Source: Spinacia oleracea
Taxonomy: Eukaryota > Streptophyta > Magnoliopsida > Caryophyllales > Amaranthaceae
NCBI RefSeq assembly: GCF_020520425.1
Contig: NC_079492.1
Coordinates: forward strand, 114,115,157-114,179,156
Reading direction: 5' to 3'
DNA length: 64,000 nt
Position 1 is the first letter of the stretch. Each line of letters opens with the position of its first letter. Below are positions 15,384 through 27,650 of this stretch, piece by piece. Under the pieces are notes generated by a model. It ran no database searches. It was not told the origin of the DNA and worked only from the letters and a program-made list of their open reading frames with translations. Made by a program: the position numbers and the translations under genes.

Positions 15384-16084
15384 GGACCAGGTTCTGGTGA
15401 GAACCTTCCTTAAGATGAGAACCACCTTATAATGAGAACCTTTGTAAACCGTTAGATTTAGGTGAAACAAGTGGCTGAGATCGTATCTCGCGAATTAAAT
15501 CATGCGCGGTTCTTTTCAATCTCACGATTCAAGTGACATTTTATCTCTCTACAACCCTTATTCACTCACTCGCGTTATTTCTCTCTCCTCACTCAAATTC
15601 AAACGCAATCGTCTCTCCTCAACTGATTTTCTTGAAATTACGCTTCAAAAACCGCCAATTATATCTTAATTTCGCGAAGATTACAAAGATTTTGAGGTAC
15701 TTTACTTAATTATTTCGATTTTGTTCCTTTTTTTAATGTAGAATTTGCTCGATTTTTCGCGGTTTTTGTTCGAAATTCTGCGATTTTTTGCTCGAGTTTC
15801 TGCGGTTTTTGCTTGAATTTATGTGGTTTTTGCTCGAGTTTCTGCAAATTACACCACATCATGTTAATCCAACTGTTTTGAAGAATTTGCAGCTTGAACA
15901 TTGCATTTTCTGGTGCCGGAGCTTCGATTTTTCCGGCGACTGAACTACTAAGGTTTTTTTTTCTCTCTCCTCCCTTTGTTTTAGAATATTTCGTGTTTTG
16001 TTTTAAATTTTTTGAATTTTTTGTTGTGAAAATTTTCTGTGTAATTTTTTCTGTGTTTCCTGTTTATTTATTTTAACAGAAAAA

Positions 16085-16115
16085 ATGTCGAAAAATGAGG
16101 AAATTCCACAACAAG
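16085..16115 (+). CDS. Possible first coding exon, function unknown
   Basis: After the putative acceptor at 16071-16079, an ATG at 16085 starts MSKNEEIPQQ and runs to AAG|GTAATG, a possible splice donor at 16116. Ten codons are too few to recognise a family. The call rests only on the start codon lying between plausible splice sites. Downstream exons would lie beyond the Copia insertions, or be lost. Confidence 0.25.
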
Positions 16116-16208
16116 GTAATGCAACCTAATTTTTGTTTACTTTTGAAGATATTAAATTTACCTTTGAAATAATGCTTTGTTTACTTTTGAAAACTGAGAT
16201 GGTCTAAC

Positions 16209-16750
16209 TTTTAGGGTACATTATTTATGTTTTAGACCTTAATTGATGATTTTGCTGAGAATAATTGATTCTAGATTTTAGGTTTTCTATTTTTAGCCGT
16301 GAATAGTTGGTTGAATTTGGTAAGCTCTTCACATTAATGTTACATGTTCTTTTAGTGTGCCCGGTTCAGATTTTGATTTCTATTATTAGTATGTTTATAT
16401 GTCTGATTAGTTTTTTCTAATTTGGGTACTGTTCTGATCTTTTGTTTTCTGTTGTTCTGCTTATTTGTTGAGAAAATTTCTTCTGTGAAGCTATGAGCTA
16501 TCACTTGTTTTTAGGGTACATTATTTCAGTTTTTAGACCTTAATTGATGATTTTGTGAGAATAATTATAGGTTTTCTATTTTTCCCTGAATTGTTGGTTG
16601 AATTTGGTGAGCTCTTCACATTATTGTTACATGTTCTTTTAGTGTGCCCAGTTCAGATTTTGTTTTCTATTATTAGTATGTTGATATGTCTGCTTAGTTT
16701 TCTAATTCGGATGTTACGTTTTCTGCTGTTCTTCTTATTTGCTTCACTTT
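16209..16750. repeat. Tandem duplication, 300-bp offset
   Basis: TTTTAGGGTACATTATTT occurs near 16210 and again exactly 300 bp later, and the following order of blocks (TTAATTGATGATTTTG, GCTCTTCACATTA, ACATGTTCTTTTAGTGTGCCC) is repeated. The second copy is about 60 bp shorter. It lies in what looks like intron sequence. Confidence 0.85.
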
Positions 16751-17181
16751 GATGTGGCTTGTAGGTTTATCTGATGTTACTTGTTATTCCAAGTGTCTTT
16801 TTGGGTATGAACTAGTCTAATAGCACCATTAACCAGGTACTTCTAATATTTTTTGGATAGTGGTAACTTGATGTAGCTGTGGGCAGGGATTTCTGTGTTT
16901 TCGGCTTGTTATCGTGGCAGGACATTAGGCAAAAATGGGGCGGATAGGTAGTGGTCTTCTGTATTCCTATGGGTGGACTTGTTAATTCTATTTGCAGAGG
17001 TTGTAGAGGTAGAGTAGCCATACATATACGTAAAATTATTATGCCTACTTATAGGAAGAAATACTAGACAACATTTAGGATCTGTTGTCTTTTTTACAGC
17101 CCAAGATACTACCAGATGTGTTAAAGTAAACAAAATTTTTGCAAAAGTAAACTAAATCTCGCGAAGTCTCTAGATTATTAG

Positions 17182-18546
17182 TGTTAGGTTATGATACATA
17201 TGACAATTCATAAATCATGCGGAAAAACCATAAAGCCAGGAAAACATATTATTTACACATAATCATTTAGCATAGTTTAGATGCATACTCTTTGTTGCGT
17301 GCCTTCCCTAGCTGCGTCCGAACCGAACAAGAACAAGTCTTTAGGATTCCAAGTGTCGTCCCTCCGTAGATAGTCCACAGCACGTCCGGATCCTCCTTAA
17401 GATTGACCAACTAGAATCGCCCTTAACGTACTACTTATTTTCGGCTAAATGGGCAAGAGTTATGGCTGATTTTTCTGCTTAAAAATCCTAGCTTTTGAAT
17501 ACTTAAAAACTTGTGTATAAATAATGACCCTAGGCCCTTATTTATAGAGGTATGGAAAAGGAATTGTAATCCTACTAGGATGTGGATTTGTTAATTAGAA
17601 CTTTATTAGGACTCTAAATAACAAAGCAAATCTAATAAGATTAGGATTTTAATCTTCGCACGAATCCTAATAGAATTAGGATTTCCCGCACACGCATTGT
17701 ACAAGCCGTGAACCCGCGCAGGCCTTGCGGCCCACGACAAGCGCACAGCCCATGTGCGGTGCTGCGTGCGCGCGCGCCCTTGGGTGGGCCTGGCCTTGCG
17801 CTGGGCCTGGTCGAGGCGTGCGTAGCTGCGTGCGGCTCGCTGGGCGATGGCCTGGCTTCGTGCTGGGCCTTCGTCTAGCGGGCCTCGTCCGATGCTAATT
17901 CGTACGATACGCTTCCGATTAAATTCCCGATTCCGGAATTCATTTCCGATACGAACAACATTTAATATTTCCGATTCCGGAATTAATTTCCGTTTCGAAC
18001 AAATATTTAATATTTCCGTTTCCGGAATTATTTTCCGATTCCGATAATATTTCCGATTCTGACAATATTTCCGTTTCCGGCAATATTTCCGATTCCGGCA
18101 ATATTTCCTTTTCCGATAATATTTTCCGATACGTACCATGTTTCCGTTTCCGGCAACATCTACGACTTGGATAATATTTATATTTCCGATACGATCCATA
18201 TTTCCGTTTCCGGCAATATCATCGTTTCCGGAGTATTCATTTCTTGCCTGTGACGATCTCAGCTCCCACTGAAACCAAGATCCGTCGATTCCGAATATCC
18301 ATAGATGGAGTATTTAATGCCATTAAATACTTGATCTGTTTACGTACTATTTGTGTGACCCTACGGGTTCAGTCAAGAGTAAGCTGTGGATTAATATCAT
18401 TAATTCCACTTGAACTGAAGCGGCCTCTAGCTAGGCATTCAGCTCACTTGATCTCACTGAATTATTAACTTGTTAATTAATACTGAACCGCATTTATTAG
18501 ACTTAACATAGAATGCATACTTGGACCAAGGGCATTATTTCCTTCA
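17182..18546 (-). repeat. C1 3' LTR (1365 bp)
   Basis: On the minus strand the LTR runs from TGAAGGAAATAATGCCC (18546) to CATAACCTAACA (17182), with TG...CA ends. A TATA box TATAAATA lies at 17546-17539 (minus). The first part holds the CGGAAATATT iteron block and a GC-rich segment near 17700-17880. In its last third this LTR matches the copy at 46288-47449 better than C2. Confidence 0.92.
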
Positions 18547-18563
18547 GTCTCCCACTTGTCCTT
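18547..18563 (-). promoter_or_regulatory. C1 polypurine tract
   Basis: On the minus strand AAGGACAAGTGGGAGAC lies directly before the 3' LTR. It primes plus-strand DNA synthesis. The same tract stands in front of the C2 3' LTR. Confidence 0.85.
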
Positions 18564-19411
18564 AGGGACAAGTGTGCATTTCCTAATTCCTTTGTCGCTC
18601 GATGCTTGCTCTTGAACATAAGGTAAGAGTTGTCATCCTTATTATGTCCAGAGGTGTTCCTCGGTTTCAGAGTTCAACTGATCAAATAAACAGATAATCA
18701 TAGCCTATGATTCATCCGAGCACGGCCATGCATTTCACAGTTTCTAGCTCTCCGAGTGGCCTTGTACAACTTTTAAGCATCTCATCCCAATTTATGGGAG
18801 GACAATCCCAATCTTGCGATCTTGAGATTAGACTTTGTTTGATAGGTGATTACCTGAGCGTTGCTTTTATAGCCTCCTTTTACGGTGCGACGGTTGGTCA
18901 ACGTCAAAGCAACCAGTTCTCAAACAAGTAATCTCAAATCACTCAGGTATTAAGGATTTAGTGTCTAATAATTTTAATGAAATTTACTTATGACAGATTT
19001 TCATCTCTTACAGTAAAGTTTCATAGGTCTTGTCCGATACTAGTCTTCCCAAAGTAAGTATCTATGCAAATGATTATGACATTGCCATGTCCACATAGTT
19101 CAAGAAACAGAACTACTAGTCATCTTGCATTCTAATCGTCTAACGTTTTCTATGCGTCCAATTTTATAGAAAACTCCGACTAGGGACCATTTTCAACCTT
19201 TGACATTCAAGTTCACTTGATAGACATTTCTTAGTCACAGGACTGGTCCTGACAGTCTATCTTGAATATATTGTCAAATTGAAGGGACTCATCATTTAAT
19301 AAACCACAAATTAAATGGAAAAATGAATTCTTTTCATTTATTGTGAATGATTAACCAATAATGTTTTACAAAGATTTAAACTCTAAAACTTTAAAACATT
19401 AAACAGGGATA
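18564..19411 (-). other. C1 3' untranslated region
   Basis: About 850 bp between the pol stop and the polypurine tract, nearly identical to the matching stretch of C2 (35196-36043). No gene is seen in it. Confidence 0.75.
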
Positions 19412-22400
19412 TCAAAGCCATTCTCCAATATGCTTGATTCCCATAGCTGCAGTGTGCGAGTTGTGCTTCGCCTGCGGCAGAGGTTTAGTCAATGGATCTG
19501 ATATGTTGTCATCAGTTCCAATCTTGTTTATCTCGACTTCTTTTCTTTCAACGAACTCTCGTAGAAGGTGAAATCTACGAAGTACATGCTTGACTCTCTG
19601 GTGGTGTCTAGGCTCCTTTGCCTGTGCAATAGCTCCGTTATTATCACAATACAGGGCTATTGGTCCTTTAATGGAGGGGACTACACCAAGTTCACCTATG
19701 AACTTCCTTAGACATATAGCTTCCTTTGCTGCTTCATGTGCAGCAATGTACTCCGCTTCAGTTGTAGAATCCGCAATGGTGCTTTGCTTAGCACTTTTCC
19801 AGCTTACTGCACCCCCGTTGAGGCAGAAGACAAACCCAGACTGTGATCTGAAATCATCTTTGTCGGTTTGGAAACTTGCGTCCGTATAGCCTTTAACAAT
19901 TAATTCATCATCTCCACCATAGACCAGGAAGTCATCTTTGTGCCTTTTCAGGTACTTCAGAATATTCTTGGCAGCAGTCCAATGTGCCTCTCCTGGGTCT
20001 GACTGGTATCTGCTCGTAGCACTGAGTGCGTACGCAACATCCGGGCGTGTACATATCATAGCATACATTATTGAACCAATCAATGATGCATATGGAATCC
20101 CATTCATTTGTCTACGCTCATCAAGTGTTTTTGGGCACTGAGTCTTGCTTAGAGTTATTCCATGAGACATGGGTAGGTAGCCTCGCTTGGAGTCCTCCAT
20201 CTTGAACCTATCAAGCACCTTATTGATATAAGTGCTTTGACTAAGTCCAATCATCTTTTTAGATCTATCTCTGTAAATCTTGATGCCCAATATGTACCGT
20301 GCTTCTCCTAGATCTTTCATCGAAAAACATTTCCCAAGCCAAATCTTGACAGAGTTCAACATAGGAATGTCATTTCCGATTAGTAGTATGTCGTCGACAT
20401 ATAATACTAGGAAAACAATTTTGCTCCCACTGACCTTCTTGTATACACAAGATTCGTCTGCGTTCTTGATGAAACCAAAGTCACTTACTGCTTCATCAAA
20501 ACGTATATTCCAGCTCCTGGATGCCTGCTTCAATCCGTAGATTGACTTCTTTAGCTTGCATACCTTTTTAGCATTCTTTGGATCCTCAAAACCTTCAGGT
20601 TGTGTCATAAACACAGTTTCTGTTAAAACGCCGTTTAAGAAAGCAGTTTTGACATCCATCTGCCATATTTCGTAATCGTAATATGCAGCGATTGCTAACA
20701 TTATCCGAATAGACTTTAGCATTGCAACTGGTGAAAAAGTTTCATCATAATCCACACCGTGGACTTGCCTATAACCTTTTGCAACCAATCTAGCTTTGAA
20801 AACTTCAAGTTTCCCATCCTTGTCCTTTTTCAGTTTGAAAACCCATTTGCTTCCAATGGCTTGGTAGCCATCTGGCAAATCGACCAAATCCCATACTTGG
20901 TTTTCAGACATGGAGTCTAATTCAGATTGCATGGCTTCTTGCCATTGCTTGGAGCTAGGGCTCGTCATAGCTTGTTTGTAAGTCGCAGGTTCATCACTTT
21001 CAAGTAATAGAACGTCATAGCTCTCGTTCGTCAAAATACCTAAGTACCTTTCCGGTTGAGATCTATATCTTTGCGATCTACGCGGGGTAACATTTCTAGA
21101 TTGACCATGATTCTCACCAGATTCTTCTAAAGATCTCTGAGTTTCATCCTGAATGTCATCTTGAGCATTCTCTAGAGTTTGTTGTTCGAGTCGAATTTCT
21201 TCGAGGTCTACTTTTCTCCCACTTGTCATTTTGGAAATGTGATCTTTCTCCAAAAAGACACCATCTTGAGCAACAAACAACTTGTTCTCAGATGTATTGT
21301 AGAAGTAATACCCCTTTGTTTCCTTTGGATAGCCCACAAGGATACATTTGTCAGATTTTGGATGAAGTTTGTCTGAAATTAATCGTTTGACGTATACTTC
21401 ACATCCCCAAATCTTCAGAAAAGACACATTTGGAGGCTTTCCAAACCATAATTCATATGGAGTCTTTTCGACAGCTTTAGACGGAGCTCTATTTATAGTG
21501 AGTGCAGCTGTATTTAGTGCATGTCCCTAAAATTCTAATGGAAGTTTGGCCTGACCCATCATTGACCTGACCATGTCTAGCAAGGTTCTGTTCCTCCGTT
21601 CCGACACACCGTTCCATTGTGGTGTTCCAGAAGGAGTCAATTCTGATAGAATTCCACATTCTTTCAGATGGTCATCAAATTCATAGCTCAGATATTCACC
21701 GCCTCTATCAGACCGCAGTGCCTTAATCTTCTTGCCTAATTGATTCTCTACTTCACTCTGAAATTCCTTGAATTTGTCAAAGGATTCAGACTTATGCTTC
21801 ATTAGGTAGACATAACCATATCTACTGAAGTCATCAGTGAAAGTGATAAAGTAGCTGAAACCACCTCTAGCATTTGTACTCATTGGTCCACATACATCTG
21901 TATGGATTAAACCCAATAGTTCATTTTCTCTTTCTCCAACTTTAGAGAAAGGTTGCTTTGTCATTTTGCCAAGTAAACATGATTCGCATTTACCATAATC
22001 CTCTAAGTCAAATGGTTCTAGAATTCCTTCCTTTTGAAGTCTTTCTAAGCGTTTCAAGTTTATATGGTCTAATCGATAATGCCACAGATAGGTGAGATCT
22101 GAATCATCCTTTTTGGCCTTTTTGGTATTTATGTTATATACTTGTTTGTCGTGATCTAATAAATAAAGTCCATTGACTAATCTAGCAGATCCATAAAACA
22201 TCTCTTTAAAATAAAACGAAAAACTATTGTCTTTTATTAAAAAGGAAAATCCCTTAGCATCTAAGCAAGAAACTGAAATGATGTTTTTAGTAAGACTTGG
22301 AACATGGAAACACTCTTCCAGTTCCAAAACTAGCCCGGAGGGCAACGATAAATAATAAGTTCCTACAGCTAATGCAGCAATCCGTGCTCCATTTCCCACT

Positions 22401-23398
22401 CGTAGGTCGACTTCACCCTTGCTTAACTTTCTACTTCTTCTTAGTCCCTATGGATTGGAACATAAGTGTGAGCCACAACCTGTATCTAATACCCAAGAAG
22501 TTGAATTAGCAAGTATACAGTCTATAACGAAAATACCTGAAGATGGAATGACTGTCCCGTTCTTCTGATCTTCCTTTAGCTTTGGACATTCTCTTTTGTA
22601 ATGGCCTATTCCATCACAATAAAGACAACTTGATGTGGACTTGTCCTGCTTTGATTTAGCATCGCCCTTGGACTTTCCACTTTTCTTGAACGGTCTCCTT
22701 CTAGCCTTGAGTAAATCTTTGGCTTCACAGTCCAGTATTATTTCAGCTTTTCTGACAAGGTGAACAAATTCTGCAACTGTTTCTTCTCTTGGTTCACTTA
22801 GGTATAGTTGCTTGAAGCGACCAAACCCACTGTGTAGTGAATTGAGCAAGATAGAGACTGCCATCCTTTCGCTTATTGGTGTTCCTAGTAGACTTAGGCG
22901 ATCAAAGTATGAACGCATAAGATCCACATGGAATCTCAGTGGGACGCCTACCCTCTGTTTAGTGCGAAGGAGCTGAACATGTGTTTCTTGGACTTCCATC
23001 CTATAACACCTGTTGGGAGAACTAACCTTTAGACCAGACATTGATTCAATCAACTCATGGACGTTCAGGTCCTTGTCCTCCGTGCTTCAACGAAAGATAT
23101 CCCTCAGATTCTTGATGAGCGTAAAAGGTTCATAGGCTACAAACCTTCTAGCCCAATCATCAGGGATATTGTTCAGCATGAGACTCATAACCTTTTTGAG
23201 ATCCGCATCCCAGGCGTAAAATCTCTCAGGGGTCATGTCTCTGGCATAGTAGCTTGGCATGGGATTGGTCAGTACATACTCAAGTCCATTGAGTCTGACT
23301 ATTTCAACTAGCTTAGCTTCCCATTCAAGAAAATTTGCTAGGTTCAGCTTGACCATAAGCTCAGAACCCATGATGATGTTTTGATTGTTGTTTGCCAT
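19412..23398 (-). pseudogene. C1 Copia gag-pol polyprotein with three nonsense codons
   Basis: The polyprotein builds the particle and carries out reverse transcription and integration. The chosen start is the ATG at 23398 (MANNNQNII), because it directly precedes the gag-like sequence. Motifs in order: gag zinc knuckle CLYCDGIGHYKREC, protease VLDTGCGSH, integrase zinc-binding region and DDE core (IHTDVCGPMS, LRSDRGGEY, WNGVSERRNRT), RT with YVDDILLIGND, RNase H with YTDASF and LYCDNNGAIAQ. In-frame stops: TGA at 23089-23087 (Gly in C2), TAG at 22450-22448 (Gln in C2), TAG at 21529-21527 (Trp in C2). No frameshift is seen. In the integrase finger one His is replaced (LDHINL against LGHINL in C2 shows Gly to Asp). 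The RT-RNase H part is open from 21427 to the stop at 19412. Confidence 0.92.
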
Positions 23399-26262
23399 AT
23401 TTAAAACTACAATTGAAAAGAATAAACAAATAAATAACCATTCACAGTTTCTCTTAATAAACTTAAATTCTAGCATACATGCATAATTCAATGTTCATTA
23501 AGCACTTTATTCAAGTTATGTGTTTCGGCAGGTGTGAATAAAATGATTCCAAGATCCTAAAATCATTGAAGAACTAAGCACAGTTTGTCGACTTAATCCT
23601 AAAACATCTTAGGTAAGCAAAAGCCTTTTGCTAATAGTCTAGAAACTATTCTTGGTTGATAGGTACGTCTAAGAACTTATTAGGTAAACCTATCGATTTT
23701 GCCACGACATAAAAGGACTCCTTACTTATATCGTTGAGTTTCACCAAAACTAACATGTACTCACAATTATTTGTGTACCTTGCCCCTTTAGGACCAATAA
23801 GTAACACCTCGCTGAGCGAAAACTATTACTAGATTGATGTAAAGGATATCCAAGCAAGTGTATATTTTGGCATGACACCTTTTAACTCAATTTTTAAGTT
23901 TGGAACTTAAGGCTCTTACTATGTTGGTTAGATTTTAAGTGAACTAAAATCCTTAATCATGCAACATAATCAAGCTTTTGATCTCATGCATTTTAAGACA
24001 TATTTAAAAACAATAAATAACTTAAAACATGCATAAGATAAATGTGATCTAGTATGGCCCGACTTCATCTTGAAGCTTTAACTTCAAAGTCCGTCTTGAA
24101 AATCTCCGTGGGAGGCACCATTTTCTTCAAATAGAATAAGCTATAATTAAAACTAATTACAACTATTTGATGGTACGCAGACCATATTTGAATTGAAAAA
24201 CAACTTTGGTACTTTAGACCAATTATATTCAAATTAATGGTACGCAGACCATATTTTCTATCCTATTTGGGCCATACTAGTCACTTCATAACCTGCAAAA
24301 CAGTACATATACAATATATACCATTCACCCATTCATTAACATGAATGGCCCACATAGCTGGTTAGTAAAACACATTATGCATCACATAAACATTTGCATC
24401 AATTAATCAAGGGCACCAATAATCTACAAATTATTCAGTCCTTATTAATTCTAATCAAGTTGTTTTAACCTTAAGGTTTTGTAGACCTAATCAAGAGTTT
24501 ATGACTAAAAGGGGCTCCCACTTAAACCAATAAATTCATATGCTTTACTAATTTTAAACATAAAAATGTATTTCTAGTCTAACCGGAAACATACAAATTT
24601 AATTAAAATTTAAAGCTCATATAAATTTATAATTGAATCCACAAAGTTTAATTTAATTTCAGTCGTATTTAAATTAATTCATGATTTTAATTTTAGTAAA
24701 ATAATTAGAATAAATAAAATTTATTATAATTACAATATTCAAAATTAAAATCCAAGAAAATAATTTAAATTATTAATTTTAAAATTAATTAAAATTACGT
24801 AAACTGAAAATTTCAAATTAAAATTTCAAAACGATCTAATCGCAACGCAACAATCCCACGCAACGCACGCCCATGGGCCACACGCACACAGCCATCGCTG
24901 GCCATGTGCGCGCAGCCCATGCGCTGCCTCGCATCGCTGCTGCTCACCATCGCAAGGCATCACGCATGGTGCTCGCTGCGCGCGCCAGCGCTCGACGCAC
25001 GAGCATGCTGCCGCAGCCCTTCGCTGGGCGCAACGCTCGTCGCACGTCGCAACACGCACCCGCACGCCATCGCTGGGCGCAGCGCTCGTCGCACTCACAA
25101 TAGCGCACGCACGCCATCGCTGGGCGCAGCGCTCGTCGCACGCACAATAGCGCTCACACGCCATCGCTGGGCGCAGCGCTCGTCGTACGCACAACAGCGC
25201 TCGCTGCGCGCGAGCGATCGATGCTTGGCGCAGCACTTGTGGCACGCGCGAGGCTCCGCTCGCTTGCGCGAGGCAGTGCGCGCTGTGGCGCAGCTCGCTT
25301 GCTGCCCACACGCGACTGCTCGTGCCTTGCTCTCGCCCTCGCCCATTCGCCTATTGCACACAACCCACGACACAAGGCAAGGCTGCTGCCTTGTGCTCGT
25401 GCACCATGGCCTTGCTCATTGCATTCGTACCGCATGGGCGACGAGCTCCCTTGCTCGTCGTCACATGCCCGCACGATACAACACCCCTTAAGGGTAACAC
25501 GTAGCGTCCATTGCTTTGTGCGTGCAAGTTATATGAGAAAATCGCATAAAAAATTTAAAATTTATATTCAAAATTAATGACAAATTAATAAATAATATTA
25601 ATTTCATAATTTCAGGGCGAAAAATCGAAAATTTATTATTCAATTGATTTCCGATTAACATGGATTCAAGTCTAGGTCATAAAATTTAAAATTTAACATA
25701 AAGTTACAATTTTTACGGTGGTTTTTAATCACAGGTATCTAATTAAATTATAACTAATTATGAAAATCAAATTAATTCTAAATTATTCCAATTTTCAACA
25801 AATTAATCATAATTACAAATTAGATTGCATAATTAACAAGGCTAGGCATTCAAACTTGTTAAACATATACAGTAGGTCAATCAAAAATTCAAGATTTATC
25901 AACAAGAATCGCAAATATTTAATTTAACATCTTAAATTTACGAAATTTTGCATTCGAAAAACTAAAACCTCCGAAAAGTCATAGTTAGGCTTCGAATTTG
26001 AGAATTCTGGGTTCGGCCGAAAAATACTGTTTTTGTCAAAATTTTAGAATGCCTTTTACATGCGGAATTGACACAAAAATCACTCGATTTGGATGAGTAA
26101 CGAAGAAACTGCCGAAAAACTGCGTACGTATAATTAAATAAACGCAATTTGCGATTAATTAACAATTACGAAAATTAATCACCCCTTTTAATTCTTGCAA
26201 ATTTATAATATTTAACCATGTTCATGCAATTTAGATTATGAAAATAATAAGAGGCTCGTGAT
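23399..26262 (-). other. C1 leader between PBS and gag, with GC-rich island
   Basis: A long untranslated leader of about 2.9 kb. Most of it is AT-rich, but 24840-25505 is a sharply bounded GC-rich island with a repeated block of about 39-45 bp (CGCTGGGCGCAGCGCTCGTC at about 25070, 25118 and 25166). Overlapping Ala/Arg-rich frames occur in it on both strands and are composition artefacts. The same island, diverged, occurs in C2. A direct repeat GGTACGCAGACCATATTT lies at about 24171 and 24239. Confidence 0.7.
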
Positions 26263-26276
26263 ACCACTGTTAGGTT
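26263..26276 (-). promoter_or_regulatory. C1 primer binding site (initiator Met tRNA type), one base inserted
   Basis: On the minus strand TGGTATCACGAGCC lies one base after the LTR. The usual initiator-Met site is TGGTATCAGAGCC; here a C is inserted after TGGTATCA. C2 has the same form. Confidence 0.8.
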
Positions 26277-26277
26277 A

Positions 26278-26707
26278 TGATACATATGACAATTCATAAA
26301 TCATGCGGAAAACCCATAAAGCCAGGAAAACATATTATTTACACATAATCATTTAGCATAGTTTAGATGCATACTCTTTGTTGCGTGCCTTCCCTAGCTG
26401 CGCCCGAACCGAACAAGAAAAAGTCTTTAGGACTCCAAGTGTCGTCCCTCCGTAGATAGTCCACAGCACGTCCGGATCCGCCTTAAGATTGACCAACTAG
26501 AATTGCCCTTAAGGTACTATTATTTTCGGTACTTTTATAGGCAATTGTGTAATTGAATTTTGCTCTCAAAAACTCACTTTGAATACTTGAATGCTCGATG
26601 TAAATATGTGACCCTAGGCACCTATTTATAGAGTTATGGAAAAGGATTTGGAATCCTATTAGGATACTAATTTATTTAATTATAATCCTACTAGGACTCT
26701 AATTAAA
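26278..26707 (-). repeat. C1 5' LTR remnant (last 430 bp)
   Basis: Only the downstream part of the 5' LTR remains, ending in CATAACCTAACA at 26278. It is cut at 26707, about 960 bp short of a full LTR. Its sequence is almost the same as the matching part of the C2 LTRs, and clearly unlike C1's own 3' LTR. Confidence 0.9.
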
Positions 26708-27003
26708 TAAACTTTTTCGAAAGAGTATGTCAACATCTAAGTTGGGGTCAGGGATCCCTGAAAAAGAATTTGAGCAGAGGGTAGTTCTTGCCTGGTTAAA
26801 GAACGTACCAACACCATCTCTTATCATCTTATAGTATATTACCAGTTTTCCCTCCTATTTTTTGATACAGCTGATAGACACACACATAATTGTCCGATTA
26901 AGTTTGTTTAGGCAGGAGGGTAAAGTTTTTCATTCGCTAAGCCTAAGATGGCAGGAAGACATATGCAAAGTATACATCCTATCGAATCTGGGGTTCACAG
27001 TAC
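26708..27003 (+). other. Short unique segment between C1 and C2
   Basis: About 296 bp, not Copia, between the two inverted elements. An open frame from ATG at 26728 reads MSTSKLGSGIPEKEFEQRVV and ends within about 35 codons. A second coding-like stretch, after TTTTTGATACAG (a possible splice acceptor near 26868), continues in frame into the sequence right of C2 (37456 on). I do not recognise the protein. Confidence 0.45.
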
Positions 27004-27309
27004 TGAAGGAAATAATGCCCTTGGTCCAAGTATGCATTCAATGTTAAGTCTAATAAATGCGGTTCAGTATTAATTAACAAGTTAATAATTCAGTGAGATC
27101 AAGTGAGCTGAATGCCTAGCTAGAGGCCGCTTCAGTTCAAGTGGAATTAATGATATTAATCCACAGCTTACTCTTGACTAAACCCGTAGGGTCACACAAA
27201 TAGTACGTAAACGGATCAAGTATTTAATGGCATTAAATACTCCATCTATGGATATTCGGAATCGACGGATCTTGGTTTCAGTGGGAGCTGAGATCGTCAC
27301 AGGCAAGAA

Positions 27310-27650
27310 ATGAATACTCCGGAAACGATGATATTGCCGGAAACGGAAATATGGATCGTATCGGAAATATAAATATTATCCAAGTCGTAGATGTTGCCGG
27401 AAACGGAAACATGGTACGTATCGGAAAATATTATCGGAAATGGAAATATTGCCGGAATCGGAAATATTGCCGGAAACGGAAATATTGTCAGAATCGGAAA
27501 TATTATCGGAATCGGAAAATAATTCCGGAAACGGAAATATTAAATATTTGTTCGAAACGGAAATTGATTCCGGAATCGGAAATGTTGAATATTGTTCGTA
27601 TCGGAAATGAATTCCGGAATCGGGAAATTAATCGGAAGCGTATCGTACGA
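27310..27650 (+). repeat. CGGAAATATT iteron block in the C2 5' LTR
   Basis: The block is made of short degenerate units of about 15-18 bp, such as CCGGAAACGGAAATATTG and CGGAATCGGAAATATTAT, repeated more than a dozen times. It lies about 400-700 bp upstream of the TATA box. The same block occurs in all full LTR copies of this family here (for example 17890-18230, 36370-36700, 46600-46900, 48560-48900, 56290-56610). Its role is unknown; a U3 enhancer array is an inference. Confidence 0.8.

Larger units (their letters stand above)
15384..17181 (+). other. Leader-like region of an unidentified gene or element, cut by C1
   Basis: The region opens with GGACCA and a perfect hairpin GGTTCT-GGTG-AGAACC at 15390-15405, followed by two more TGAGAACC copies at about 15417 and 15433. 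A CT-rich stretch (15540-15600) resembles a plant 5' UTR. A possible donor GAG|GTACTT near 15694 and an acceptor TTTTAACAG at 16071-16079 would bound an intron. TTTACTTTTGAA copies occur near 16138 and 16180, and AAAGTAAAC copies near 17124 and 17142. The region ends where Copia C1 is inserted. I do not recognise the gene. Confidence 0.4.
17182..26707 (-). mobile_element. Copia element C1, minus strand, 5' LTR truncated
   Basis: Read on the minus strand: a truncated 5' LTR (26707-26278), PBS, a 2.9-kb leader with a GC-rich island, gag-pol (23398-19412), a 3' UTR, PPT (18563-18547) and a full 3' LTR (18546-17182). The polyprotein order gag-protease-integrase-RT-RNase H is that of Ty1/Copia. 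Three in-frame nonsense codons and a clipped 5' LTR make it non-functional. The two LTRs belong to different subfamilies (see findings). The flank at 17177-17181 is ATTAG; no matching TSD can be read at the truncated end. Confidence 0.9.

Noticed and set aside
15384..15405. Helitron 3' end read on the minus strand (hairpin, then CCTAT)
   Set aside because: The hairpin fits, but the terminal CTRR is absent and no TC 5' end could be paired with it.
24826..25577. Overlapping Ala/Arg/Cys-rich open frames in the GC-rich islands (also 29112-29753)
   Set aside because: They run in nearly all six phases, differ between C1 and C2 and have no motif; high GC removes stop codons.
17177..26712. Target site duplication for C1
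   Set aside because: The right LTR is truncated, so ATTAG at the left has no partner to compare.
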